Assembly (NCBI GenBank): GCA_900291925.1
Contig: UWYS01000016.1
Location: 372,001 to 436,000, forward strand
Length of the DNA stretch: 64,000 bases
Reading direction: 5' to 3'
DNA from: Thecaphora thlaspeos
Taxonomy: Eukaryota; Basidiomycota; Ustilaginomycetes; Urocystidales; Glomosporiaceae
Of this stretch, positions 55,129 to 64,000 are shown piece by piece. The notes under the pieces were generated by a model, which made no database searches, was not told the DNA's origin, and saw only the letters and a program-made list of their open reading frames with translations. The number at the start of each line of letters is the position of its first letter. Position 1 is the stretch's first letter. Made by a program: the position numbers and the translations under genes.

Positions 55129-57702
55129 TTACGGTGGGGCATCACCCTGATGCTTCTCACGTCGCACAGAGATCCGGCCTCTCCGTCGTCGGCGAGGTGA
55201 CGCTTTGTCCTCATCTACCGATTCGACCTCGCGGCGTGCCGTCCGAGCGTCGCTGTACCGGTCGAGCAGCTGTACTACCTCTTGCGAGACCTGCGGTCCA
55301 ACTTTCGGCCGCGTCTGTCGGTAAGAGTATCCCAACAGGGTGGCACGGCTCAGATCCCAGACCCAAGGCCGCACCCCGGCCCTGCTGAACAGTTGCAGCA
55401 CCAGCTCGATCCGGGCCAGGAGCTGCGCGCTCGAGCCTGGAGCCACATGATTAGCCCATCTTCCTCCAACGACCGCTGCGTGCAGCATCGCCCGCACCAG
55501 GCCCTTTTCGCTGAAGAGCGTTTCGAAGGCTGCTGGCGTTCGACGAGGACCGGAACCGAACTTTCTGAACATCAGGAGTAGCGACTGGATGCAGCTAGAA
55601 AGCGTCTTCCACGGGTCCGTCGATGCCCGAGATCCTGACGACGATCTTCCCTGGACGACGTCCGCCGACCAGGAGCGGAGGTATCGCTTCCAGAGTCGGT
55701 TCCACGTACACAGCGGATCGCGGTCATCGCGGTCCGCTCCGTCAGGCCTGCGCGCCGGCTCGATCCGGTCCTTCCAGAGGGTAGCGAAGGAGTCGTGCCG
55801 CACAGCGGTATCCAGCACCTCGAATGCATAGTCGCGCCGCCTCGAGCGGTGCCTCATCTTGATTCCGCTGGAAAACAGCAAGATGACGATGCTGCGCCGT
55901 TTCAGGATGGCATCCTGTCTCTCTGCGTCGTGCAGACGACCGAAGCGGCCGTGTGCGATATCGTCCGACCCCTCCAAGAGATCAGGCAAGATGGAAAGAG
56001 CCATGTCGAGCCACCCTTGCTCGATCAGGTAGCGGGCCTGTATGTGCGCGGCGGCCGCGTCATGGTCCTGAACATGGCCACGTTCCGGGTTTGATGCGGT
56101 CGATGCGGTCGATGCGGTCGGTGCTGCTGTACCCGCAGGCGAGGCCGATTTAAGAGTCGCCGCACATTGCACAAGCTGCTGTATTCGATGGTACCGGTCT
56201 CTCCCCTGTTTCCGTTCCGTGAAGCGAAGGCTGTCGAGCTCGACCTGTATGAGCGCGCTCAGGAGGCGCCTTCGCGCCGTCAACGTCGCCGCACGCTCGC
56301 CGTCTGCAGCGCGTGGGCCATTCGAGGCTAGCACAGCAAAGGGGCCAACCTGGTCGATGAAGGCGTCGGCGACGGAGCGAGGTGCCTGGACGAATTGGGC
56401 TATGGTGCGCCTGGGCAGCGAATGCAAGAGCGGGCTGCGCAGAGGCGAGCCAAGCCCGTGAACGACTGTGGCAAGGAAGATATCGTCCTGATCTACGCCA
56501 TGCTGATCCATGGAGCGACGGAGCTGCGAGATGTCGTCGAGGATTCTGCCGGGTGAAAGCTCCTTGTCAACGTGTCGGCCGACCTCGTCCAGCTGCGCCT
56601 GACCCTCGAGATGTCGAGCGAAAACGGCCATGAGCTGCAACTGGTAGTGCCTGATAGTCGGGGCCACCTGGGTTTCGCGTAGGTCGTCGAATGACTGCTG
56701 GACCTTGTCGAACCTGTTGATCCTGGCGTAAGCGGACATGAGGTTGAGGTGGACGCGCCCGACTCGCGCGAGCTGAGTGGGCGATGCTTTGTGCTGGGTC
56801 GAAGCTGCTGCGGTTTCCCCTCCCTGGCGGGCGTCGGCGACTGCCAGACCATCGAGCGACATTGCAAAGGCTCGCAATCGCTGGCGCCAGCGAGGAGTCG
56901 AGAGAACCTGCAGGGTGGCCTCGCGGATCTGGTCGATGATCGACTCGTGAGCCTTTTGGGCTGCGAGGTAGGCTAGATCAGCGAGAAAGTGCAGCTGGAA
57001 GCAGCCCGGGGGCGAGAGGTGCCGCATAAGACGGAACGCGGCGGTGACGGTGCGATCCCAGCGAAGCCGCACCGGCTCTATCGCGGCGTGGAGGCCGGGT
57101 GTGCGGTTGTAAGCGACGGAACGCCTGGCGAGCAGGGCAAAGAGGAGCCGGCCGTGTAGATGGCGCCATCCCAAGCTCGAGTTTTGAAGATGGACGACGT
57201 GCCTCTCGGCGAGCAAGGGCTCGCTCAGAAGGATTTCCTTGACCTTTGATTCGATACGACGCGAGCCGGAGAGGGCCTGCAGGAGCTCCTGCCAGGTGCT
57301 TTCCGGCGTCAGCAGGACCGTGGCGGGCCGGTCCCGCTGCCGCTTGGCTTCGGCATCAACACTGGCGGGGCGGGGCGACGGTGTGATCGCAGACAGGGAC
57401 GGCGGCTGGATACGGTGCATAACTGTGCTGCATGGCGCCGAGCTGTGAGGCGGAGTGGCGGCGGAGGAGGTATCGAGATCTGTGCGCATAACGCTGTGCC
57501 GGCTGGACGGGTTGCGCAGGTAAGGACGCGCACGGGTACGCCACAGTGCAGGGACGAGAAAGTCGAGAGGAACGAGAGGCGGAGAGGTGCGGGTGCCTGG
57601 TGCACGGCCACAGGCGAGCGGAGAGCGGGGATGCGTGGGTTGAAGGGATGCGCTTTGGAGGCTCTTGATGGCGCTAAGAGGCAACGTCGTGCGGCCAGGC
57701 AT
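55129..57702 (-). CDS. PPR-like helical-repeat protein, probably mitochondrial
   Basis: Single exon, 857 residues from the ATG at 57702; the frame is open further upstream to 58245 but that part lacks protein character. The N-terminus (PGRTTLPLSAIKSLQSASLQ, then many Arg, Ser, Pro and few acids) is presequence-like. At least one good PPR-type unit occurs (VHLNLMSAYARINRFDKVQQ followed by SFDDLRETQVAPTIRHY). Other helices show the same length but weaker match. A short Ala/Ser/Thr triplet array (56093-56118) is due to three GATGCGGTC units. Family members act in organelle RNA processing or translation. It shares a 511-bp divergent promoter with DBP4. No catalytic motifs seen. Confidence 0.6.
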   Translation of the reverse strand: MPGRTTLPLSAIKSLQSASLQPTHPRSPLACGRAPGTRTSPPLVPLDFLVPALWRTRARPYLRNPSSRHSVMRTDLDTSSAATPPHSSAPCSTVMHRIQPPSLSAITPSPRPASVDAEAKRQRDRPATVLLTPESTWQELLQALSGSRRIESKVKEILLSEPLLAERHVVHLQNSSLGWRHLHGRLLFALLARRSVAYNRTPGLHAAIEPVRLRWDRTVTAAFRLMRHLSPPGCFQLHFLADLAYLAAQKAHESIIDQIREATLQVLSTPRWRQRLRAFAMSLDGLAVADARQGGETAAASTQHKASPTQLARVGRVHLNLMSAYARINRFDKVQQSFDDLRETQVAPTIRHYQLQLMAVFARHLEGQAQLDEVGRHVDKELSPGRILDDISQLRRSMDQHGVDQDDIFLATVVHGLGSPLRSPLLHSLPRRTIAQFVQAPRSVADAFIDQVGPFAVLASNGPRAADGERAATLTARRRLLSALIQVELDSLRFTERKQGRDRYHRIQQLVQCAATLKSASPAGTAAPTASTASTASNPERGHVQDHDAAAAHIQARYLIEQGWLDMALSILPDLLEGSDDIAHGRFGRLHDAERQDAILKRRSIVILLFSSGIKMRHRSRRRDYAFEVLDTAVRHDSFATLWKDRIEPARRPDGADRDDRDPLCTWNRLWKRYLRSWSADVVQGRSSSGSRASTDPWKTLSSCIQSLLLMFRKFGSGPRRTPAAFETLFSEKGLVRAMLHAAVVGGRWANHVAPGSSAQLLARIELVLQLFSRAGVRPWVWDLSRATLLGYSYRQTRPKVGPQVSQEVVQLLDRYSDARTARREVESVDEDKASPRRRRRGRISVRREKHQGDAPP

Positions 57703-58213
57703 GGCCCGAGCGGGCTGGCCGCTAGTGTAGACCGTTGTCCAGGCTGCCGAGCAAGTGGTGGCGGCTCGGCTCGGAGATGGGCTGCATGTGTGTGTGCGAG
57801 GGGGGAGTATGGTATGATTGATGGAGGAGGGCGGCGCGAGGAGTGGTGGGTGGATGGGACAAGGCGAGAGAAGGCGGCTTTGGCTTTTCTTCCAGCGCCG
57901 CACGTGATGCAGCCGGACAAGGGAGCCGTGCGAGAGAGACTCGAGCGCTTGCCGCTTCTTTTTTCTTCTCTGGTGGGTTGTGATGTCTGTCTTGATTCCG
58001 TGACTATTCTTTTGTATTCCAAGCTGGCGCTTTGGCTTTTTCTTTCTTTCCCTTGTTTCCTTGGCCGTGGACCGTGCGCGTGCTTGCGTGCGACTTATTG
58101 ACCAAGTCGCTGGGCGCCTCGCGCCACCTCTCCCACCTCTCCCACCACCACCTTCGTCCCCGTCCTGGAGGCTACAGACACGCTTTGCCTTGCGTCCGGC
58201 GACACTTGCGCTC
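57703..58213. promoter_or_regulatory. Divergent promoter region of the PPR-like gene and DBP4
   Basis: 511 bp between two start codons. T-rich tracts around 57955-58065 lie in the presumed DBP4 promoter or leader. No specific binding site is recognised. Confidence 0.4.
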
Positions 58214-60979
58214 ATGGACTCCTCGCAAGGTTCGTTCAAGCGCAAGCGCGGCGCTAGGCAGGTGAAAAGGCAGTTCTACGACGATGACATCCAGTCCCTT
58301 TCACTGCAGGCCGCCGCATTCGTGGGTACACGGTAGTAGGCGCGCTCCCTCGACCCATCCCAATCTCACCCACCGCAGCAGCCAGCGCGTCTGCCTCGTT
58401 GCTGACCGCATCTATCCCGACTGCGCTCCTCCCTTCTCCTGCCCGCACAAACCTTCTAGGTCGAGCCTTCCGACTTTACCGAGTTTGAGCAGCTTCCCAT
58501 CTCTTCGCAGACTAGAAACGGCCTCAAGAAGGCCGGCTTCACCGACATGACCGACATCCAGTCCAAGTCAATACCTTTCTCTCTCCGCGGCAGCGATGTC
58601 CTCGGCGCAGCCCGCACCGGCTCCGGCAAGACGCTTTCCTTTCTCGTACCCATCCTCGAGCTCCTTTACCGCAACCGGTGGGGCCCTACAGACGGCCTCG
58701 GTGCCCTCGTCATATCGCCAACGCGCGAGCTCGCCATACAGATCTTCGACGTCCTCCGCAAGATCGGCCTCTTCCACCAGTTTTCCGCCGGCCTCGTCAT
58801 CGGCGGCAAAGACCTCAAGCAGGAAAAGAACCGCCTCTCCAGGATGAATATTCTCGTCGCAACTCCCGGCCGTCTGCTCCAGCACATGGACCAGACGCTC
58901 GGCTTCGACACGTCAAACGTCCAGGTCCTCGTCCTCGACGAGGCCGACCGCATTCTCGATATGGGCTTCTCCAGGACGCTCAATGCCATCGTCGAAAATC
59001 TACCCGAGAAGCGCCAGACAATGCTCTTCTCGGCCACCCAGACCAAGCGCGTAAAGGACCTGGCGCGGCTCAGTCTCAAGGATCCAGAGTATGTCGCCGT
59101 CCGCGAGGTCGACAACGAGAGCTCGACGCCGCGCAACCTCGAGCAGCACTACATGGTCGTCGACCTCGACAAGAAGCTCGACGTCCTCTTCTCTTTCATC
59201 CGCACCCACACCAAGTGCAAGGCGCTCATCTTTATGAGCTCCTGCCGCCAAGTTCAGTTTGTGCACGAGACCTTCTGCAAGCTCCGCCCCGGTACCAGCC
59301 TCATGTGCCTGCATGGCAAGCAAAAGCAAGCAAAGCGCCTGCAAGTCTTTAGCGAATTCAGCCGCATCAAGCATGCTGTCCTCTTTGCGACCGACATCGC
59401 GGCTAGGGGTCTCGACTTTCCGGCCGTCGATTGGGTCATCCAGCTCGACGTGCCCGATGACATCGACACCTACGTCCACCGCGTCGGCCGGACCGCGCGC
59501 TACAACGCCAAAGGCAACAGCCTCCTCTTCGTCTTGCCCAGCGAGGAGGCGGGCGTGCTCGAGAGCCTCTCAACAAAGAACGTTCCCATCGGCCGCATAA
59601 AGCCCAAGGAGAGCAAGACACAGAGCATCCAGGATCAGCTGCAGTCGTTCGCCTTTCAAGACCCTCAAATCAAGCACCTGGCACAAAAGGCCTTTGTCTC
59701 CTACGTCCGCTCCGTCCACTTGCAGAAGGACAAGGGCACCTTTGACGTCACTGCGCTGCCCCTGGAGAGCTTCGCAGAAGCGCTCGGTCTGCCCGGCATG
59801 CCAAAGATCAAATTTGTCAAGGAGGCCGAGAAGGCCAAGCGAGCCGCCGCCCAAAAGGCAACCAAGGAGGCACGCAGAGCCGCCGACCAGGGCCACGGTA
59901 CTGGCGCCGACGAGGACGACGGCAAGCCCGGCAAGGTCAGGACCAAGTACGACAGGATGTTCGAAAGGAAAAACCAAGACATCCTTAGCGAGCACTACTC
60001 CAAGCTGATTGCCAAGGACGACGCCAGCAGCGCCGACTCGGACTCGGACTCGGACTCGGATGGCGGCGGCGGCTCCGACTCGGACTCGCAGTCCGACGGT
60101 GAGGTAGAGGAGAGCCGTTACGGCAAGGTGCGAGCGCGCGCCGACAAGCTGGTCGGCGACAGCTCGTCCGACTCGGAGTCGGAGTCTGAGGCCGAGGACG
60201 GCAACAAGGGTGGAGCGACGACGTCGTCGTCGAAGCGCGCCAAGGCAAACGACGATGACGGCGACTTCCTGACGCTAAAGCGAGCCGACCATGCCCTCGG
60301 TGATGATGATGACGATGATGATGCCGTCCACGCCGATTCGCTGGACAAAGCGACTGCCGACTCGACCGACAACCTCTCGAAGCGCAAGCTGGCGATGGGC
60401 CAGAGCAAAAAGGCGCTGGCCATGGCGGGCAAGCGCGGCATCAGCGAAAAGCTCCTCTTCGACGACGATGGCAACGCGCACGCCCTCTACGAGCTCCAGG
60501 GCGAAGCTGACTTCGAAAAGCAGGGCGACGCTCGTACACAGGCGCTTCGATGGGAGCGGGAGGAAAGGCAGAGGATGGAGGAGGCCGACATCGAGGACAA
60601 GGAGCGGGTGAAGGAGAAGCGCCGAGAGAAGCGGCAGAGACAGAAGGAGCGCGAGAAGGCTGCCGAGCGCGGCAGCGGCAGCGAGGGCAAGGGCGATGGC
60701 GAAGACGAAGACGATGAAGAATTTGGCGAGCGTCGAACGGTCCTTGCACCAATCGATGATCGGTCCGACGGCTACGAGACGCCCGATTTCGAGATCGACT
60801 CCGAGTCGGAATCCGAGGAGGACGAGGAAGACGAAGTCCAAGCCTCAAGGCATCCCCACGCGAAAAAGGCCAAGCTGCCGTCAGGCGGACGCGCCATTGA
60901 GACCAAGGCGAAGAAGAAGAGCCAGGTCGAGCAAGAAGAAGAGCTGGCGCTTCGCCTGCTGGCGGGCGGCAGCCTCTGA
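58214..60979 (+). CDS. DBP4: DEAD-box RNA helicase Dbp4/Hca4 (DDX10 homologue)
   Basis: ATP-dependent RNA helicase of the small-subunit processome, needed to release U14/U3 snoRNA in 18S rRNA maturation. Exons 58214-58321 and 58460-60979, 875 residues. Motifs: ARTGSGKT (about 87, motif I), PTRELA, TPGR, DEAD (about 196), SAT (about 227), HRVGRTAR (about 376, motif VI). The Dbp4-specific C-terminal block follows: KESKTQSIQDQLQSFAFQDP, KAFVSYVRSVHLQKDKGTFD and LGLPGMPKIKF. The tail is acidic (Asp/Ser/Glu repeats near 60035-60080) and Lys-rich, as in nucleolar helicases. The intron sits just before VEPSDFTEFEQL. Start chosen at the first Met before KRKRG. Confidence 0.95.
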
Positions 60980-61870
60980 AGTCCCGCTGGCGACAGACGC
61001 CGTGCGCGGCTTACCCAAGATTTTCTTTCCTATCCGTGAGTCTGGCAAGCCAAAGGTCCGTCTCTCTTCCTGCGCCTCCCTGCCCACCTCCTGGCGCCGC
61101 GCGGGCGGCAGGCTTCAGATGATGATCTACACTAAGGATAATTTGCGACTGTTTGTCGCCGGCGTCCCTCACCTTGCGGTGTGGTACAACGGGGCTGCTT
61201 GCCGGCGGCCCTGGCGCTGGGGGCATGATGATATCTTTTTACACGACTGAAACGAAGCTGGCCGGGCTCGCGCCCAGTCAAAAGTGGCAACAAACGACGA
61301 CGGAGCGGGGGAGAGGGAAGAGAAAGAGGAAGAGGGGAAGCAAGAGGTTGCCGCGCAGTGCGGTGTCACTGCTACTTGTTGCTTACGCCTGGCGTCGCTG
61401 TGGTGCAAGAGACTGGACTGACGTCGATGCCTCGCACCCCTCTGGCCCTTTTTCTTTTTCTTCTTCCTCTCAGCGATACCGACGACCCATGTCCCTTTGT
61501 GGTGCAACGGCGCCCCTTTGCACTGCGAGGATCATATTGTGACGAGGCCGTCCTTGTATTCGCTGGCATCGGTTGGCGCCAACGGACCGCTGTTGGCCCG
61601 CATGGCTGCGATTGCCCTCTAGCGTGCACCAGAGAGGCGCAACGTCTGGCGGCTGTATTTGTACCCTTGTATCCCGCTCTCTTTTGCAACGCCGCTCTGG
61701 CCGCTGCAAAAGTGGCGGCGCAGCAGCAGCAGCAGGTGCTATGCTTCTGTGTGGTATTTGGGTTGTAGCAAGCGCCTGGCGGACGGTCAACTTAGGCGCG
61801 GTGTGGGGTACGGAGATGGTAGGTGCGCTGACGCTTTGGCCCTGGAGAGTGTTGCCGTCTCACCCGGCCG
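60980..61870. other. DBP4 3' flank and upstream part of the next promoter
   Basis: About 890 bp with no recognised gene or RNA. A short CAG-repeat tract lies near 61722-61737. Open frames look like composition artefacts. Confidence 0.4.
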
Positions 61871-61880
61871 GCAAAGTAGC

Positions 61881-61908
61881 GATCACTCCCGATCACTCGA
61901 GATCACTC
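61881..61908 (+). repeat. Three GATCACTC repeats, exactly 10 bp apart
   Basis: GATCACTC occurs at 61881-61888, 61891-61898 and 61901-61908. The 10-bp spacing places the three copies on nearly the same face of the helix. They sit 63 bp upstream of a TATA box and 204 bp upstream of the GT69 start, as a clustered transcription-factor site would. A GACGTCAGC half-CRE-like sequence follows at 61915-61923. Confidence 0.55.
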
Positions 61909-61970
61909 GGAGGCGACGTCAGCTTTCGTCAGTTCTCGAGCGCTGCGCCCAGCTGGCCGGGTAGACGGCC

Positions 61971-61977
61971 TATATAT
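61971..61977 (+). promoter_or_regulatory. TATA box of the GT69 glycosyltransferase gene
   Basis: TATATAT within CCTATATATGTAGC lies about 135 bp before the chosen ATG at 62112. The same 14-bp string occurs at 4803-4816. Good placement for a core promoter. Confidence 0.6.
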
Positions 61978-62111
61978 GTAGCTCGCAACCTTCCTCCTCC
62001 TTCCTTTTGAATCCTATCCATCCTGACACACTGAACCTCGCTAAAGAGGTACACGCGCTACCTACACTGCACTGCACTGGCGCTTGCTCTGTTCCATCCG
62101 ATGGACGAAGG

Positions 62112-63738
62112 ATGCCACGCCCTTCGCTCTTCACTCGGCCCTTGTTTGGCGAGCGTGCTGAGCACAGCTTCCAGCACAACCAGGCAGCCTACGTCTTCCT
62201 CCGCAGCGGCGACGCCTACAGTCCATCGTCTGCGCCAGCCAGTTACTCGATCACACGCGTCGTCGTTCCTCTCGCCGCTCTGACGGCCCTTAGCACGCTC
62301 GCCCTTTCCCTATACTTTCACGCCTTCTCCACCTTGTTCGTCTACCTCTCGCTCCTAGTCCTTGCCGCGCCGCTCGCCTCCCTCTTCCTCATCTCCGCCG
62401 CTCGCTCCAGGGCAACGCTGCTCTGCGCTTCGTGCGCCTTGGTGCTGCTCTACATTGCCTCGATTCAGACCGCCCGCAATGCTCTGTCACCATACTCCTC
62501 CGCGGCAGGCACCGCCGAGGCAAACCCGCATCGACGAGTCTTCATCGTATCCAACCTACACAACAACCAGGACGTCCTGCCCTTCTACTCGACGGCGCTC
62601 CAGCAGCTCGTCTTACGGCTCGGTACAAACAACACGTTCGTCAGCATCTACGAGTCCCACTCCCAGGACAGCTCCAAGCGCATGCTCGCCGAGCTCGACG
62701 TCCAGCTGCAGCAGCTCGGCGTACAGCGTAGGATCCTCATGGACGACAAGCAGGCAAAAGTGGGCATCGGCGCGCACCGCAACGGCAGAATCGACTTTCT
62801 CTCCTACGTCCGCAACACCGCCATGGACCCCCTGCGCCAGCTGCAAAGCCAAGGGCAACGCTTCACCCACGTCCTCTGGATCAACGATGTCTACTTCAGC
62901 CCTGACGCCATCCTCGACCTTCTCGACACCGACAATGGCAACTACGACCAAGTCTGCGCCCTCGACTTTATCGGCAACGGCTTCTACGATGTGTGAGTCC
63001 ACCCTCGGCTTCGAGCCGCTGCCAACTTGGCTGCAACGACAATCCGGAAACGCTGAGCGGCGCTGACGGCCCCACCAATCACACCCTTTCTCCAGCTGGG
63101 TAATGAGGGACACCGAGGGCAAGACGGGGATGCGACCATGGCCCTACTTCTCTGGGCAAAAGCAGATCAAAGGGCTGCTGAAACAAGAACCATTCCTCGT
63201 CAACGCATGCTGGAACGGCGCCACCGCTTTCAATGCAAAGTGGTTCACCGAACCTCGGTCTACGACCCGGCAGCTCTTTCGAGATCCTTCAAGACCCACC
63301 TCAACGGACGTCGGAGCGCCCAGTTCGGTGGATCAAGCAAGGCCGACGACCGATACGGAGCTGCGCGATGTCAACCCACAGGTCGTTGAGCCGCCGCTGA
63401 CGCTCCCGCTGCGCTTCCGGACCTCGCCGCGCTGCTTTTCGAGCGAGTGCCAGCTGACGTCATTTGACATCCATCGTGCCATGTCGCCCTTACGGCCTCG
63501 CATATGGATCAACCCTCGCGTCAAGGTGGCCTACGAGTATCGTACATTGCTGCAGCACGTCTTCCTAGAGCAGTGGTGGGTGGTGGCTCCCTGGCGGGTC
63601 TTCTGGAGGGACGGTTTGGGCATGGCGCTGCGTGGGCTGTACGAGACCTCGCCCGATCCGTGCGCGCCCTGGCAAGAAGGGTGGGCCGCACCCAATGCCA
63701 CATTGGCAGCCAGACCCTATGCGTTGTCGCGCCCCTAG
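62112..63738 (+). CDS. GT69-family glycosyltransferase (Cap59/Cmt1-like)
   Basis: GT69 enzymes include alpha-1,3-mannosyltransferases; Cap59 and Cmt1 are the best-known fungal members. Exons 62112-62992 and 63096-63738, 507 residues. After about 50 residues there are hydrophobic helices (about 55-135; VVVPLAALTALSTLALSLYF, LLCASCALVLLYIAS) that anchor the enzyme, probably in the Golgi. The catalytic region begins RVFIVSNLHNNQDVLPFYST and continues with FVSIYESHSQDSSKRML, RILMDDKQ, FTHVLWINDVYFSPD (likely metal/donor site) and CALDFIGNGFYDVWVMRD across the intron. The C-terminus keeps FLVNACWNGATAFNAKWF and CFSSECQLTSFDIHR. The upstream in-frame ATG at 62007 is less likely because it has no family-like residues. 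Confidence 0.85.
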
Positions 63739-64000
63739 AGCGGCATCGCGTCCGAAGAACGACACTCCTTGCACGCACTCTACTCTGAAATCGATACCAC
63801 TTCTCATCATGAGTCCACGCTAGATGCGCCCACCGGTGCATGTACATCTCAAGCACCACACGATCGCGGAGCTCTGTGTATCCTTTTGCTGCGACCAGGA
63901 TGCAGCAGAACGGGGCTGTGAGAAAGAAAAAAAAGTCTGCTTATGTAGCCTAGGCCCGCTTGGCGGAAACTGATAGGGACACGGATGCGATTCACTATAT
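63739..64000. other. Right edge, 3' flank of the GT69 gene
   Basis: 262 bp to the end of the window. A short A-rich tract (63926-63933) and no recognised gene. Confidence 0.4.

Noticed and set aside
57703..58245. N-terminal extension of the PPR-like protein to 58245
   Set aside because: The frame is open but overlaps the DBP4 start on the other strand and is Arg/Lys/Ser-rich without domain sense; the ATG at 57702 begins a presequence-like N-terminus.
61722..61740. CAG repeat near 61.7 kb as part of a coding gene
   Set aside because: No supporting frame or start; short microsatellite in intergenic DNA.
1..64000. CRISPR arrays, operators or bacterial-type operons
   Set aside because: The window is eukaryotic (spliced genes, fungal families); no spaced palindromic arrays were seen. 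tRNA genes were looked for by A/B-box words and none found by eye.

Overview
The window is nuclear DNA of a basidiomycete fungus, most likely a smut-type yeast or relative (Ustilaginomycotina; inferred from gene style, not proven). Genes are GC- and CpG-rich and carry few introns. The introns are short (about 60-130 nt), have GT-AG ends and often lie close to the start codon. The proteins are typical fungal housekeeping proteins: DNA polymerase alpha, COQ4, CLASP, Dbp4, Gpi2, Mpp6, Snx41, Yos9 and a GT69 glycosyltransferase.

Layout. 1-12.2 kb: 5' part of an OPT oligopeptide transporter (-), a small hydrophilic protein gene with an in-frame amber codon (+), a J-domain protein (-), a mitochondrial-type NAD(H) kinase (-), exonuclease V (+), then GPI2 and MPP6 (both -), whose reading frames overlap by ATGA. 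12.5-14.6 kb: decayed tyrosine-recombinase element. 15.2-40.3 kb: dense single-copy genes: COQ4, CLASP, an acidic coiled-coil protein, POL1, a UPF0357 protein, a 5'-truncated triose-phosphate-transporter-like gene, a divergent pair of small Myb/SANT-like genes, SNX41/ATG20 and YOS9/OS-9. 40.3-42.2 kb: no gene recognised. 42.2-51.2 kb: transposon island strongly depleted in CpG, with a decayed Ty1/copia element (+), a truncated copia element (-), a pogo/CENP-B-like transposase fragment (-) and scattered LTR-like repeats. 51.4-63.7 kb: a large membrane-anchored repeat protein, a PPR-like protein, DBP4, and a GT69 glycosyltransferase with a TATA promoter and three phased upstream repeats.

The genes do not form one pathway. 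Several are divergent pairs sharing a promoter region (POL1/UPF0357, SNX41/YOS9, the two Myb-like genes, the PPR-like gene/DBP4). Most interesting are the bacterial-style MPP6-GPI2 overlap, the amber codon that coincides with a possible alternative 3' splice site, the Myb-like pair sharing an intron position and phase, and the CpG-poor island. All exon boundaries were read by eye from GT-AG signals, frame and family resemblance, and no transcript evidence was available.
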